From contig NZ_AJYZ02000019.1 of NCBI RefSeq assembly GCF_000272045.2, positions 1,609,202-1,673,201 of the forward strand: a DNA stretch of 64,000 nucleotides, given 5' to 3'. Position 1 is the stretch's first letter. The number at the start of each line of letters is the position of its first letter. Made by a program: the position numbers and the translations under genes. The DNA comes from Vibrio crassostreae 9ZC13 (GTDB lineage: Bacteria; Pseudomonadota; Gammaproteobacteria; Enterobacterales; Vibrionaceae). The notes under the pieces are model-generated. The model saw nothing but the letters and a program-made list of their open reading frames with translations. It was not told where the DNA came from and ran no database searches. This document shows, piece by piece, positions 16,935 to 25,162 of the stretch.

Positions 16935-18278
16935 TTAACTCGCGTTTTGAGTTGTGCTTTTGCTCTCTGACATAAGATAGGGAGCGACCAAACGACTGAT
17001 ATTCACTTTTGCACCAAGGCGAGCTGCTAATAGATACATACCACCAATTTTTCGATGTAGGAACAGCGCATCGGCGGGTGGGGTGTGCCAATACTCTTGT
17101 TCCATGCTCAGAATGGTGCCAGCTTCACGAAGACGTTGTGCCAAACCACTTGCTTTGAAGTCGTAGTCTTCGTCTACCAACATCGGCTCACAAGCCATCT
17201 TCACTAGGTTTAGAATCGCTTGGCGTTGTTCAGGGAGAATTGTCTCGCTAAAGAATCCAATCTGCTCTAACGCTTGATTGAGCCCTTGCTCATCTTTGTT
17301 AATGACAGAGGAAAAAGCCAAGCGATAACCCTCGCTAAAGCGGTCACTGTATTCACGGGTTGCTCCGAAATCTAACAAGCCGATTTTTCGGGTGTTTTCA
17401 ACATAAAGGTAGTTGGCGAAATTAGGGTCGGTTTGCACCATCTTAAAGTCGAACAACTCTCTGAACAGAAGCTCCAGTAAGCTGTGCATTACAAAGTCAC
17501 GTGTGCTTTGGTCGTAACTTTCGATTTGCTCTATCGAGACGCCTTCGATGAAGTCCATGGCGAGCACCGATTCTGAAGAGGCTTGCGGATGAATCTTAGG
17601 TACGACGAAGTGAGAGTATTCTTTCAATGCATCATGGTAACGAGTTGCGTAATCAGCTTCGCGAGCATAGTCTGCTTCATCGTGGAGCTGTTTCTTTGCC
17701 TCTTCTAACAAGCCTTTGTAGTCGACCGACTTTGGTATCAAGCCAACAATATTGAGCAGTGTGCCCACGTTATCTACATCACTGTCGATACTTTGTCTAA
17801 TGCCGGGGTATTGGACTTTGACTGCGAGTTTGTCCCCAGCATCACTATAGGCTTGGTGAACTTGTCCGATCGATGCACTGGCGATCGGTTTAAAATTGAA
17901 GGACAGGAATTCGGTTTTCCAATGGTTCCCGAGCGAGCTTTCTAACACTTGATTGAGCTGTTTTGTTGGCAGTGGATCGGCACCGGAGCGCAGGCGAGAG
18001 AGAATGTCGGCTAACTCTGGTTCTAAGACATCACCCGCATCCATTGATAGCATCTGTCCTAACTTCATAGCCGCACCGCGCAGGTGTGCGAGTTGATCGG
18101 TCAGGCGAGCAATGTTTTGTGGCGTTAACAGTAAGTCTTTTGCTTTGGGCCTGTTGCCTTGTGCAATTTGTTTGGTGCCTTCCGTTAGCACGTTACCCGC
18201 GACTCTTGTCGCCAACGAAGCGAACTTACTGAATCTAGAAATTCGATGTGTGGGAAGGTTTCTCTCTTTTGCCGACAT
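16935..18278 (-). CDS. ABC1/UbiB-family atypical kinase
   Basis: A 447-residue AarF/ABC1 (UbiB-like) protein. The KxGQ motif is in AAMKLGQMLSMD and the Ala-rich loop replacing the kinase P-loop is in IASASIGQVHQA. A catalytic-type region follows with QTDPNFANYLYVE and IGLLDFGATREY. It lacks the two C-terminal membrane anchors of E. coli UbiB and is shorter, so it is a soluble paralogue. Relatives support quinone synthesis or lipid homeostasis. Start at Met 18278 (MSAKERN); an upstream Met at 18290 is possible. Confidence 0.9.
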   Translation of the reverse strand: MSAKERNLPTHRISRFSKFASLATRVAGNVLTEGTKQIAQGNRPKAKDLLLTPQNIARLTDQLAHLRGAAMKLGQMLSMDAGDVLEPELADILSRLRSGADPLPTKQLNQVLESSLGNHWKTEFLSFNFKPIASASIGQVHQAYSDAGDKLAVKVQYPGIRQSIDSDVDNVGTLLNIVGLIPKSVDYKGLLEEAKKQLHDEADYAREADYATRYHDALKEYSHFVVPKIHPQASSESVLAMDFIEGVSIEQIESYDQSTRDFVMHSLLELLFRELFDFKMVQTDPNFANYLYVENTRKIGLLDFGATREYSDRFSEGYRLAFSSVINKDEQGLNQALEQIGFFSETILPEQRQAILNLVKMACEPMLVDEDYDFKASGLAQRLREAGTILSMEQEYWHTPPADALFLHRKIGGMYLLAARLGAKVNISRLVAPYLMSESKSTTQNAS

Positions 18279-18397
18279 AAAGGTTCTCACTTAGTTATCA
18301 AGACTCACTACAAAGTTCTATAAATCATTACCCAACCGAATGTTTTGTTGTGGTAACTTGTCTAGCGAAACAGTAAACAGAATTTAAAGGGCAAAAC

Positions 18398-18493
18398 ATG
18401 AAGTTTATTTGGTTAAAAGTCGCGGTTACCGTTTTAGTTTTTGCTGCGCTGTTTGGTGTGGTGTATTACAAAGTCGCGAGTGGTATGTCTTAA
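18398..18493 (+). CDS. 31-residue single-pass membrane miniprotein
   Basis: A short frame, MKFIWLKVAVTVLVFAALFG followed by VVYYKVASGMS. It has one hydrophobic helix flanked by Lys residues, and the ATG is preceded by AAAGGG seven bases upstream. It lies in the gap between the divergently read ABC1 kinase gene and the DCC protein gene. The strong ribosome site and clean single-helix composition argue for a real small protein. No name recognised. Confidence 0.6.
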   Translation: MKFIWLKVAVTVLVFAALFGVVYYKVASGMS

Positions 18494-18500
18494 CCAAGCG

Positions 18501-18887
18501 CTATTTTGTGCAGCTGTTACCATCGCAGCGCGACTTTCCGGTTAACCAGAAAGAGACTTTGTATCGGTTCTTGGCAAACCGAAGATAACACCAGTCGGCC
18601 ACTGGCTTGAATATCGCCCAACGTAAAGGGGCGTATAGCCAACCTTTTCCTACTAAGCGCCACGCTTGGTAGGTCACGTCTAAACCTAGCAGCAGTTTTC
18701 CATTCTCATCCAGTGCATGCAAAACGGTGTTGGCTGCGTCGGCATCTATCTGAGGGTAGTCTGAAAAGGCTTCACTGTAGATATCGATGGTTTGAATCTT
18801 ATTCTCGACATCATGCTTTGCAAGTGCCGCCATCTCCTTTGCGCACAACGGGCATGTCCCATCGTAAAATATCGTTAATGCAGTCAT
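18501..18887 (-). CDS. DCC-family thiol-disulphide oxidoreductase-like protein (DUF393)
   Basis: A 128-residue protein starting MTALTIFYDGTCPLC. The DxxCxxC motif (D9, C12, C15) defines the DCC/DUF393 family, related in fold to thioredoxins. The conserved WRLVGKGWLY segment and two C-terminal Cys (CDGNSC) are also seen. Probably a redox or repair protein; its exact role is unknown. The start at 18887 is chosen for AAGGA six bases upstream; the longer frame from 18911 has no support. Confidence 0.88.
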   Translation of the reverse strand: MTALTIFYDGTCPLCAKEMAALAKHDVENKIQTIDIYSEAFSDYPQIDADAANTVLHALDENGKLLLGLDVTYQAWRLVGKGWLYAPLRWAIFKPVADWCYLRFAKNRYKVSFWLTGKSRCDGNSCTK

Positions 18888-19049
18888 TGTTTTCCTTACT
18901 ATTTTCGTCAATTCTCATTGATACGACATCACCATTTAGGTGGATCATTCTGCCCAGTTATCCGACACTGTTATTGTGACAACCAATTTACAGTATCATC
19001 TCGAGGTAACATCCGTTCCATGCATTTAAAAAATAAGAGCCTATCTCCA

Positions 19050-19607
19050 ATGACAACAAAGTTAATGAACCGTTTGATTATAGCTGTGACAGCCCTGATG
19101 CTCAGTGGTTGTGTTAGCTACAGCATTACCGAGCAAGAAATGACGAAGTACCTTGAAGACTCAGTGATGCTAGAACAAGAGGTTGGTGTACAAAGTGTGA
19201 TGTACGCACAAGTGGCTGTGGATGATCTAGAAGTGCAAATTGGTCGAGCCGATGCACAACGCGTGTCCGTGTTGGCGAATACCAATGCAAAAGTTCAAGT
19301 GTTCAATATGCCTAATATGGGGTTGGATTTAGACTTAGAGTTCAGCGCGATTCCCGAATACGACAAGGAGAGTGGCGAGGTGTATCTAAAGTCGCTGCGA
19401 CTAGAGCGCTTTGAAGAAAAAGGCAAACAGCTTTCGCCTGAAATAGAGACACTACTCAAACCAGCTGTATCGATGATAGGTTTTGCTTTGTCCCAGTCTC
19501 CGGTTTACAAACTCGACAGCAACAAGGTTCAAGAGTCGTTGATTAAGTCATCGGAACCCAATCTAGTGATTAAAGACAATAAATTGGTTATCGAATTGTT
19601 TGATTAA
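19050..19607 (+). CDS. DUF1439 (YceB-like) lipoprotein
   Basis: A 185-residue lipoprotein. The signal MTTKLMNRLIIAVTALMLSGC gives lipobox LSGC with Cys21. The mature domain has the DUF1439 layout (an initial helix YSITEQEMTKYLED, then beta strands; PVYKLD near the end). It resembles E. coli YceB, of unknown function, and may bind a hydrophobic ligand. Earlier in-frame starts (18918, 19020) would lengthen the protein before the signal and are rejected. Confidence 0.85.
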   Translation: MTTKLMNRLIIAVTALMLSGCVSYSITEQEMTKYLEDSVMLEQEVGVQSVMYAQVAVDDLEVQIGRADAQRVSVLANTNAKVQVFNMPNMGLDLDLEFSAIPEYDKESGEVYLKSLRLERFEEKGKQLSPEIETLLKPAVSMIGFALSQSPVYKLDSNKVQESLIKSSEPNLVIKDNKLVIELFD

Positions 19608-19644
19608 CCCTCAGTGCATTAGTTTTGACTAAGCTCTCACCCAT

Positions 19645-19674
19645 AATGGCTGCCTACTAGGTAGCCATTTTTGT
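19645..19674 (+). terminator. Terminator after the DUF1439 gene
   Basis: Stem AATGGCTGCC / GGTAGCCATT (one G-T pair) with a short loop and TTTTTGTTT, 37 bp past the stop. Confidence 0.8.
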
Positions 19675-19831
19675 TTGAGCTCAGTCGGTCATGACTGTTT
19701 TTAGTCGGTTTACTCACCTTGTCTATTAGTCTCATTTATTGAATTCGCTGGGTATCTCACCTTTACTTTACTCTTGTGAGCAAGTCATCGCTTCAGTCAT
19801 CAAATCATAAGAAAGAAAAGGTGAGCGAACT

Positions 19832-21394
19832 ATGAAGAGTCCAGTAATTGCGGATAACAAACCCGTTAAAGTAGAGCTGACGAAGGGAGAGAAGTATTAC
19901 TTCTGTACCTGTGGGAAGTCGAAAAACCAACCGTTTTGTGACGGTTCTCATGCCGGTACGGGGTTCAAACCGAAAAGCTTTGTCGCCGAAGAGGACGGTG
20001 ATGCCTACCTGTGCCGCTGTAAGTATTCGAATAATCTCCCTTTTTGCGATGGCACTCATAAACAGTTTACTGCGGAACAAATTGGGCAAGAAGGCCCTGA
20101 AGTTCACATTCAAGCGACAGCCCCTGATTTATCTCCAGCGGCAACCGCAACCAAAGAAGAGCCTACCGTGGAGTTTATTCATCAGTTAGCGCGTGATGGT
20201 TTATCTAAGGTTGGGCATCATGGGCCAATGACCTCTATGGGCGTGCCAAGACATCTATTACCTCACTGGGACGATATTCAAGTGATGGTCGCGCAAATGG
20301 CGACTAAGCCTTTGCTAGAAAATGTGCCTGTTGGTACCGAACTGATTATTGGCCCCAAAGCGAAGAAGCCGCTTAAATTGGACATCTCTTTGTTTGTGTC
20401 TGATATGAGCTTTGGCTCGCTATCTGAAGAAGCAAAAGTCTCATTGGCGAAAGGGGCTGAACTCGCAGGAACAGGTATCTGTTCAGGTGAAGGCGGTATG
20501 TTACCTGAAGAGCAAGCGGCGAACTCTCGCTACTTTTATGAATTAGCCAGTGCTCAGTTTGGTTACGATGAAGCTAAGTTCAAAAACGTTCAAGCCTTCC
20601 ACTTTAAAGGCGGGCAGGGTGCCAAAACCGGAACGGGCGGGCACTTACCGGGCGCGAAGAGCATAGGCAAGATCGCGGAGGTGCGTGGCATTGAAGCGGG
20701 CACGGCAGCGATTTCTCCACCCACCTTTGTCGACCTTAACACGGTCGAGGATTTTAAAAAGTTCGCCGACCGTGTTCGAGAGGTGACAGGCGGTATCCCG
20801 ATTGGCTTTAAGTTAAGTGCCAATCACATCGAAGAAGACATTCAGTTCGCGCTTGATGCCAGTGCCGATTACATCATCTTAGATGGGCGTGGTGGCGGTA
20901 CAGGGGCGGCGCCAGAAATGTTCCGTGACCATATCAGTGTTCCCACTATTCCAGCACTCGCTCGCGCTAGAGCGTATCTCGATAAACAAGGGGTCAGTGA
21001 CAGAGTCACATTGATCATCACGGGCGGCTTGCGCGTGCCGATGGATTTCGTAAAAGCGATGGCGCTTGGTGCTGATGGTGTCGCTATCTCAAACAGTGCC
21101 ATGCAGTCGATAGGTTGTGTGGCGGCGAGAATGTGTAACACCAATAATTGCCCTGCTGGTATTGCAACTCAAAAAGCCGATTTACGTCAGCGTTTGAATG
21201 TCGAGAAAGCATCGAACCAGCTTAAGAACTTCTTTGAAGCCTCGACAGAATTAATGCAAGTGATGGCGAGGGCATGTGGGCATGATCATTTGAATCAATT
21301 TAACCCTCATGATTTGGCAACATGGAATCGCGAAATGGCCGAGCTATCCGGTGTCGCTTACTCTGGTGTCTGTCCATTAAATCACTTTAAGTAA
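19832..21394 (+). CDS. CDGSH iron-sulphur / glutamate synthase-like FMN protein fusion
   Basis: A 520-residue fusion. Residues 20-80 hold two CDGSH-type zinc-finger-like 2Fe-2S sites (C25, C27, C36, H40 and C61, C63, C72, H76), each with the C-x-C ... CDGSH/CDGTH pattern. Residues about 125-515 match the FMN-binding glutamate synthase domain (GGQGAKTGTGGHLPG, LDGRGGGTGAAP, CNTNNCPAGIATQ). There is no glutamine amidotransferase domain, so it is not a complete GltB. It is probably an oxidoreductase that uses FMN and the iron-sulphur sites. A strong AAGGTGAG site precedes the ATG. Confidence 0.92.
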   Translation: MKSPVIADNKPVKVELTKGEKYYFCTCGKSKNQPFCDGSHAGTGFKPKSFVAEEDGDAYLCRCKYSNNLPFCDGTHKQFTAEQIGQEGPEVHIQATAPDLSPAATATKEEPTVEFIHQLARDGLSKVGHHGPMTSMGVPRHLLPHWDDIQVMVAQMATKPLLENVPVGTELIIGPKAKKPLKLDISLFVSDMSFGSLSEEAKVSLAKGAELAGTGICSGEGGMLPEEQAANSRYFYELASAQFGYDEAKFKNVQAFHFKGGQGAKTGTGGHLPGAKSIGKIAEVRGIEAGTAAISPPTFVDLNTVEDFKKFADRVREVTGGIPIGFKLSANHIEEDIQFALDASADYIILDGRGGGTGAAPEMFRDHISVPTIPALARARAYLDKQGVSDRVTLIITGGLRVPMDFVKAMALGADGVAISNSAMQSIGCVAARMCNTNNCPAGIATQKADLRQRLNVEKASNQLKNFFEASTELMQVMARACGHDHLNQFNPHDLATWNREMAELSGVAYSGVCPLNHFK

Positions 21395-21409
21395 ATAATA
21401 CTTCGATAA

Positions 21410-21446
21410 AGCACACTCAATGTATTTTGGGTGTGCTGACTTTTTC
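21410..21446 (+). terminator. Terminator after the CDGSH-GltS-like gene
   Basis: Arms AGCACAC and GTGTGCT with a 14-base loop, then GACTTTTT. Confidence 0.7.
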
Positions 21447-21534
21447 CTGTGTAATGCCAACCTATGTTAAACCTTTCATAATCAACTGCTTTATAAGTGT
21501 TTTTAAACTATTTCCTATATTTTGAAAATATCGC

Positions 21535-21565
21535 TTTACCTCAAGTTAACTTGAGGTTTTATCAT
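21535..21565 (+). promoter_or_regulatory. SoxR-dependent promoter (SoxR box with 19-bp spacer)
   Basis: The 18-bp perfect palindrome CCTCAAGTTAACTTGAGG at 21539-21556 is the known SoxR operator sequence. It sits between a -35-like TTTACC (21535-21540) and a -10-like TATCAT (21560-21565). The spacer is 19 bp, the over-long spacing typical of MerR-family activation. It reads toward the FMN reductase gene at 21720, and soxR itself follows. Confidence 0.93.
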
Positions 21566-21719
21566 CATCCCCAATCTAAAAACACAATCTATCACCTTGT
21601 CGCCTAGTGCAGGTTTTGATGTTATCAAACAGACGTTACGAATCTTCAGTTATGAATTTTGAGCTCCGTAATTGAAGTCATGAGTGCAAAAAGGTGAGAA
21701 AAATGAACAAGGATCAACA

Positions 21720-22241
21720 ATGAAAGTATTAGCGATTGGCGCGACCAACAGTACAACATCAATTAATCAACAACTTGCAGCGTACACCGCAGGTTTAGTC
21801 GAAGGCGCGCAAGTCGAGGTGCTCGACCTTAATGATTTCGAGATGCCAATTTACAGCGAGAAAAGAGAGCAAGATTCAGGTGTTCATCAACACGCTCAAC
21901 GCTTTTTTAGCAAGATTGGCGAAGCAGATGCTGTGGTCATCTCTTTTGCAGAGTATAACGGCTCATACACCGCAGCCTTTAAGAATGTGTTTGATTGGAC
22001 ATCACGAATCGACATGAAAGTGTACCAAGGCAAACCTGTTGTGATGCTCTCCACATCACCAGGCCCAGGCGGCGCAAACTCTGTGTTGTCGTCTGCGGTA
22101 AATTCGGCACCTTACTTTGATGCAGATGTGAAGGGGTCGATGTCGGTGCCAAGTTTCTACGACAACTTTAATGTAGAAACGGGTGAGATCATCAATGCCG
22201 AAATGGCCGAGAGCCTGAAATCGATCATGAGTCAGATTTAG
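21720..22241 (+). CDS. NAD(P)H-dependent FMN reductase-family oxidoreductase
   Basis: A 173-residue flavodoxin-like protein of the NADPH-dependent FMN reductase/chromate-reductase family. The FMN phosphate loop is GATNSTTSINQQLA (residues 7-20). The second flavin motif is FAEYNGSYTAAFKNVFDW. It may reduce quinones, flavin or metal oxyanions and so protect against redox cyclers. It is the first gene after a SoxR promoter and precedes soxR, which supports a role in response to redox-active compounds. Start 21720 has AAGGA seven bases upstream. Confidence 0.92.
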   Translation: MKVLAIGATNSTTSINQQLAAYTAGLVEGAQVEVLDLNDFEMPIYSEKREQDSGVHQHAQRFFSKIGEADAVVISFAEYNGSYTAAFKNVFDWTSRIDMKVYQGKPVVMLSTSPGPGGANSVLSSAVNSAPYFDADVKGSMSVPSFYDNFNVETGEIINAEMAESLKSIMSQI

Positions 22242-22405
22242 AGAGCGAGAACACCACAATAAAACAAAGCAGCCATGTTCACGATTGCTTTTCATTGCGC
22301 CCGTTGTCAAAGTTTAAGGACATTAATTGGTTAAGGTAACAATAGGTCGCTACTCTAAAGTTAAAGTAAGCTTTAAATATTTATGATCTCAAGGATAGTG
22401 TCGTA

Positions 22406-22855
22406 ATGAGAAACATCGTATACCTCACCATAGGCCAGTTGGCTGAGCGCAGTGGCGTGGCTCCTTCGGCGTTACGTTTTTACGAAACCAAGGGGTTGAT
22501 TGCTTCGATTCGTACTAACGGAAATCAGCGCCGTTATCAGTCGGCGATGTTGAGACGAATTGCGTTGATCCAAGTCGCGCAGTCGATAGGCTTCACGCTG
22601 GAAGAGATCACCGAAGAATTATCGACACTGCCGATGAACCATACCGCAACTAAGCGAGATTGGGAGCGCGTTGCTAAGAAGTGGCAGGGGCAACTCGACA
22701 GTAAAATGGCGCAGATTAAATCGCTACAAGAGAACTTAACCGGCTGTATCGGTTGCGGATGCTTGAGTATGCAAAAGTGCAACTTGCTAAATCCTGATGA
22801 TATCTTGCATGACCAAGGGCAGGGCGCACAACGAATTGTTGAACAGACTAACTGA
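22406..22855 (+). CDS. soxR: Redox-sensitive transcriptional activator SoxR
   Basis: A 149-residue MerR-family regulator. The winged helix (LTIGQLAERSGVAPSALRFYE, about residues 7-27) is followed by a dimerisation helix. The 2Fe-2S cluster motif C-x2-C-x-C-x5-C is complete: C114, C117, C119, C125. Family members sense redox-cycling compounds through oxidation of the cluster and then activate promoters with a 19-bp spacer. Such a promoter lies upstream of the neighbouring FMN reductase gene. The 164-bp gap before soxR shows no second good box. Confidence 0.95.
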   Translation: MRNIVYLTIGQLAERSGVAPSALRFYETKGLIASIRTNGNQRRYQSAMLRRIALIQVAQSIGFTLEEITEELSTLPMNHTATKRDWERVAKKWQGQLDSKMAQIKSLQENLTGCIGCGCLSMQKCNLLNPDDILHDQGQGAQRIVEQTN

Positions 22856-23001
22856 GTTCCCGAAAGGCATGGAATAGCGAACTAAGTTTCAGGTGTTTGC
22901 TCAATGGGTTAAGCAACAGTTGTGACCGAATAGCGTGCCTAGACAAACACGAATTATAGGTCTAGTTTAGATGGTTCTTTCAATAAAAGAAGAGGTTAGT
23001 T

Positions 23002-23382
23002 ATGTTCAGCCATGTTTTTCTCGGTACCGATGATATTGAACGCGCGAAGGCTTTTTATGACCCAATCATGAAAGTGCTTGGTTATAGCGAAGGCTCTGTT
23101 GATCCCAAAGGGCGCTGTGTTTACGTTAGCCAAACGGGTGTGTTGGGCTTAACGAAGCCGATTGATGGTCAGCCTGCGACTCACGGCAACGGTATGACGG
23201 TGGGTTTTCTTGCGTCTTCTCCTGAAGTTGTAGATGAGTGGCATCGAGTTGGCGTCGAAAATGGCGGTACCAGCATTGAAAATGGCCCCGGAGCGAGAGG
23301 TTCTGACGAGCGTCGCTTGTACATGGCTTATTTGCGAGATCCTGATGGAAACAAGATTTGTGCAACGCACTTTATGCCGTAG
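23002..23382 (+). CDS. VOC-family (glyoxalase-like) protein
   Basis: A 126-residue single-domain vicinal oxygen chelate protein. It starts MFSHVFLGTDDIERAKAFYDPIM, the typical VOC opening with a metal-ligand His at position 4, and ends with YLRDPDGNKICATH. Two VOC modules usually pair to form one metal site. Substrate unknown; relatives detoxify aldehydes or bind antibiotics. A good AGAGGT site precedes the ATG. It is downstream of soxR with a 146-bp gap and may have its own promoter. Confidence 0.88.
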   Translation: MFSHVFLGTDDIERAKAFYDPIMKVLGYSEGSVDPKGRCVYVSQTGVLGLTKPIDGQPATHGNGMTVGFLASSPEVVDEWHRVGVENGGTSIENGPGARGSDERRLYMAYLRDPDGNKICATHFMP

Positions 23383-23518
23383 TTTACGTTATGCTATCGT
23401 TCATTTTATGCCACAGTGGCGTATACTTAGATCATATTGATGGTTCGGAGTTGGCTAAGTTGCGGCTCTGGACTTGTTAGCTTCCCGATAACTCAAAATT
23501 TTGCAAAGGACTGGCTAG

Positions 23519-23938
23519 ATGAAACCGAACGAACTGTTTTATGAAAGTTTTGAGCGCTGCCGGATTGACCAAGAATTTCTCGAAACGTTTTTGGCGGATT
23601 TTTGCGAGCATAATCCAAGATTTTCAGAACGTTTTGAAAATATAGGGTTAGAGCAACAAACCAAGATGCTTAAAGCCTCGATCATTCTTATCTATAACTC
23701 TGCGGGTCTGCCGAGCGTACGAAACTCGGTAAAAAAGCTTGGGAAGCGACATAAAGATTTAGGAATGGATATCTCTGAGCAAGAACTCAACGAGTGGTTC
23801 AATTCGTTACTCAATACAGTTAAAAAATATGACCCTCACTACGATGAAAGCGTCGAACAAGCTTGGACAGAAACTCTCGAGGCCGGCTTAACTATCATGA
23901 AGAAAGAGTGCGTAGTTCCAAACACTGTGAATAACTAG
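23519..23938 (+). CDS. Globin-like protein
   Basis: A 139-residue all-helical protein with the globin outline. There is an N-terminal A/B region (SFERCRIDQEFLETFLADFCE), a CD-region Phe in NPRFSERF (about F35/F39) and a candidate proximal His at H78 in KKLGKRHKDLGM. It is a single-domain bacterial globin or globin-fold sensor. It could bind heme for oxygen or nitric oxide handling, which would fit the nearby redox genes, but heme binding is inferred. AAAGGA precedes the start. Confidence 0.8.
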   Translation: MKPNELFYESFERCRIDQEFLETFLADFCEHNPRFSERFENIGLEQQTKMLKASIILIYNSAGLPSVRNSVKKLGKRHKDLGMDISEQELNEWFNSLLNTVKKYDPHYDESVEQAWTETLEAGLTIMKKECVVPNTVNN

Positions 23939-24009
23939 GTCGTTGATGGGTAGTTTTGCTTGTTCGTTAGTTAAAACCGGCATTAACTCTTGAAAGATTG
24001 ACATTGTCA

Positions 24010-24036
24010 GGTAAGCCTAACGATATCAGGCTTACC
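24010..24036. terminator. Inverted repeat past the broken porin gene
   Basis: Perfect 9-bp arms GGTAAGCCT / AGGCTTACC with a 9-base loop, lying 14 bp past the stop of the minus-strand fragment. No clear T run on the minus strand; the plus side has TCTTATTGTTT. Confidence 0.5.
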
Positions 24037-24049
24037 TCTTATTGTTTGA

Positions 24050-24314
24050 CTAGAAATGAGCAGCCCAACCAATCAGGAACCCTTGCGATGCGGTATCGTA
24101 TTCAAAGGTCCCCTTGTTTTCGTAATCAACCCAGGTCGATTTGTAGGCAACATTTAAGTCAGACCAACTGTTTATCTGGTATCGCACGCCAGTTAACAGA
24201 GATGAGGTAAAGTTGGTGTCACTACCAAGCCCTGCATCAATGGTTGCGTGAAACTTCCAATCCTTATTGATCTGCGTTATCCATCTCACACCTATTTGGT
24301 ACTGTCCATCACGC
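24050..24314 (-). pseudogene. 3' fragment of an outer-membrane protein gene
   Basis: The frame encodes about 88 C-terminal residues only, with alternating strand pattern (RDGQYQIGVRWITQINKDW ... GFLIGWAAHF) and the terminal Phe of a beta-barrel protein. The frame runs back without start or signal peptide to about 24314, where it meets the sulfatase fragment on the other strand and then a stop. The 5' part is missing. It probably arose when a deletion removed the start of this gene together with the start of the sulfatase gene. Confidence 0.8.
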
Positions 24315-25106
24315 GGTCACGTTTGGACGCACCTGTCACCTGAATACGAAGCGATGCTCGGTCAAAACGGTTGGGGACTCCAAGAAGTGGTCATGAAAGA
24401 TCTTGATGATCACGTCGGTGAGATGATGGCGAAGATGGAAGAACTCGGTATTGCTGACAACACCATCATCATTTTCACTGCCGATAACGGCCCAGAGATC
24501 ATGACTTGGCCAGATGGCGGTATGACACCTTATCACGGTGAGAAAGGCACAACTTGGGAAGGTGGCGTAAGAGCCCCTGCATTGGTTAGCTGGCCGGGTA
24601 AAATCCCAGCGGGTACTGTAGGCAATGGCATCTTTGATGGTATGGATTGGTTACCCACTCTGGTCGCTGCGGCTGGTGGTCCAACGGATCTAAAAGAAAA
24701 ACTGCTGAAAGGTCACGATGGCTTTAAAGCGCACCTTGATGGTTACAACCAAGTGGATATGCTGACCGAGAAAGGCGAGTCAAACCGTAAAGAGATCTAC
24801 TACTACGAACGAGACAAGCTGCAAGCGGTTCGTGTTGGTGATTGGAAGGCGCATTTCATCGTGCAAAACCACGGTTGGAGTGGCCCTAAAGAAGAGCTAA
24901 ACGCACCATTGCTGTTTAATTTACGTCGTGACCCATACGAGCGAGCGGCGGAAGAGTCGGGCATGTACCTAAAATGGATGGGACAAAAAATGTGGGCATT
25001 TGGCCCGGCACAAGTGGCTGTCCAACAACATCTAGCAACCTTCCAAGAGTGGCCTCCAGTGACGCCTGACTCTCCGGCAGAGAAGACCGGTGGTGTAGGT
25101 AACTAG
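24312..25106 (+). pseudogene. 3' fragment of an arylsulfatase-family gene
   Basis: About 264 C-terminal residues of a sulfatase: HVWTHLSPEYE, DNTIIIFTADNGPE, GGVRAPALVSWPGKIPAG, DGMDWLPTLVAAAGG and an RDPYERAAEESG segment. The N-terminal part with the C/S-x-P-x-R formylglycine site and first metal ligands is absent. A longer frame from 24267 only adds codons from the antisense porin fragment. It is therefore a non-functional remnant of a desulphation locus. The remaining reading frame is otherwise intact, suggesting a recent loss. Confidence 0.88.
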
Positions 25107-25117
25107 TTAAATATCAT

Positions 25118-25149
25118 AAAAAATCCCGCTCACACTGAGCGGGATTTTT
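25118..25149. terminator. Bidirectional terminator between sulfatase remnant and LacI gene
   Basis: A 13-bp perfect stem AAAAATCCCGCTC / GAGCGGGATTTTT with a 5-base loop. T tracts on both strands serve the convergent genes. Confidence 0.9.
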
Positions 25150-25162
25150 GTTTGAAAGCGTC

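Noticed and set aside
22351..22390. Second MerR-type operator upstream of soxR
   Set aside because: TCTAAAG/CTTTAAA arms match at 6 of 7 but no -35/-10 pair with a 19-bp spacer could be placed.
24267..24311. True N-terminus of the sulfatase
   Set aside because: The first 15 codons are the antisense of the porin fragment; sulfatase similarity begins at about 24312-24318.
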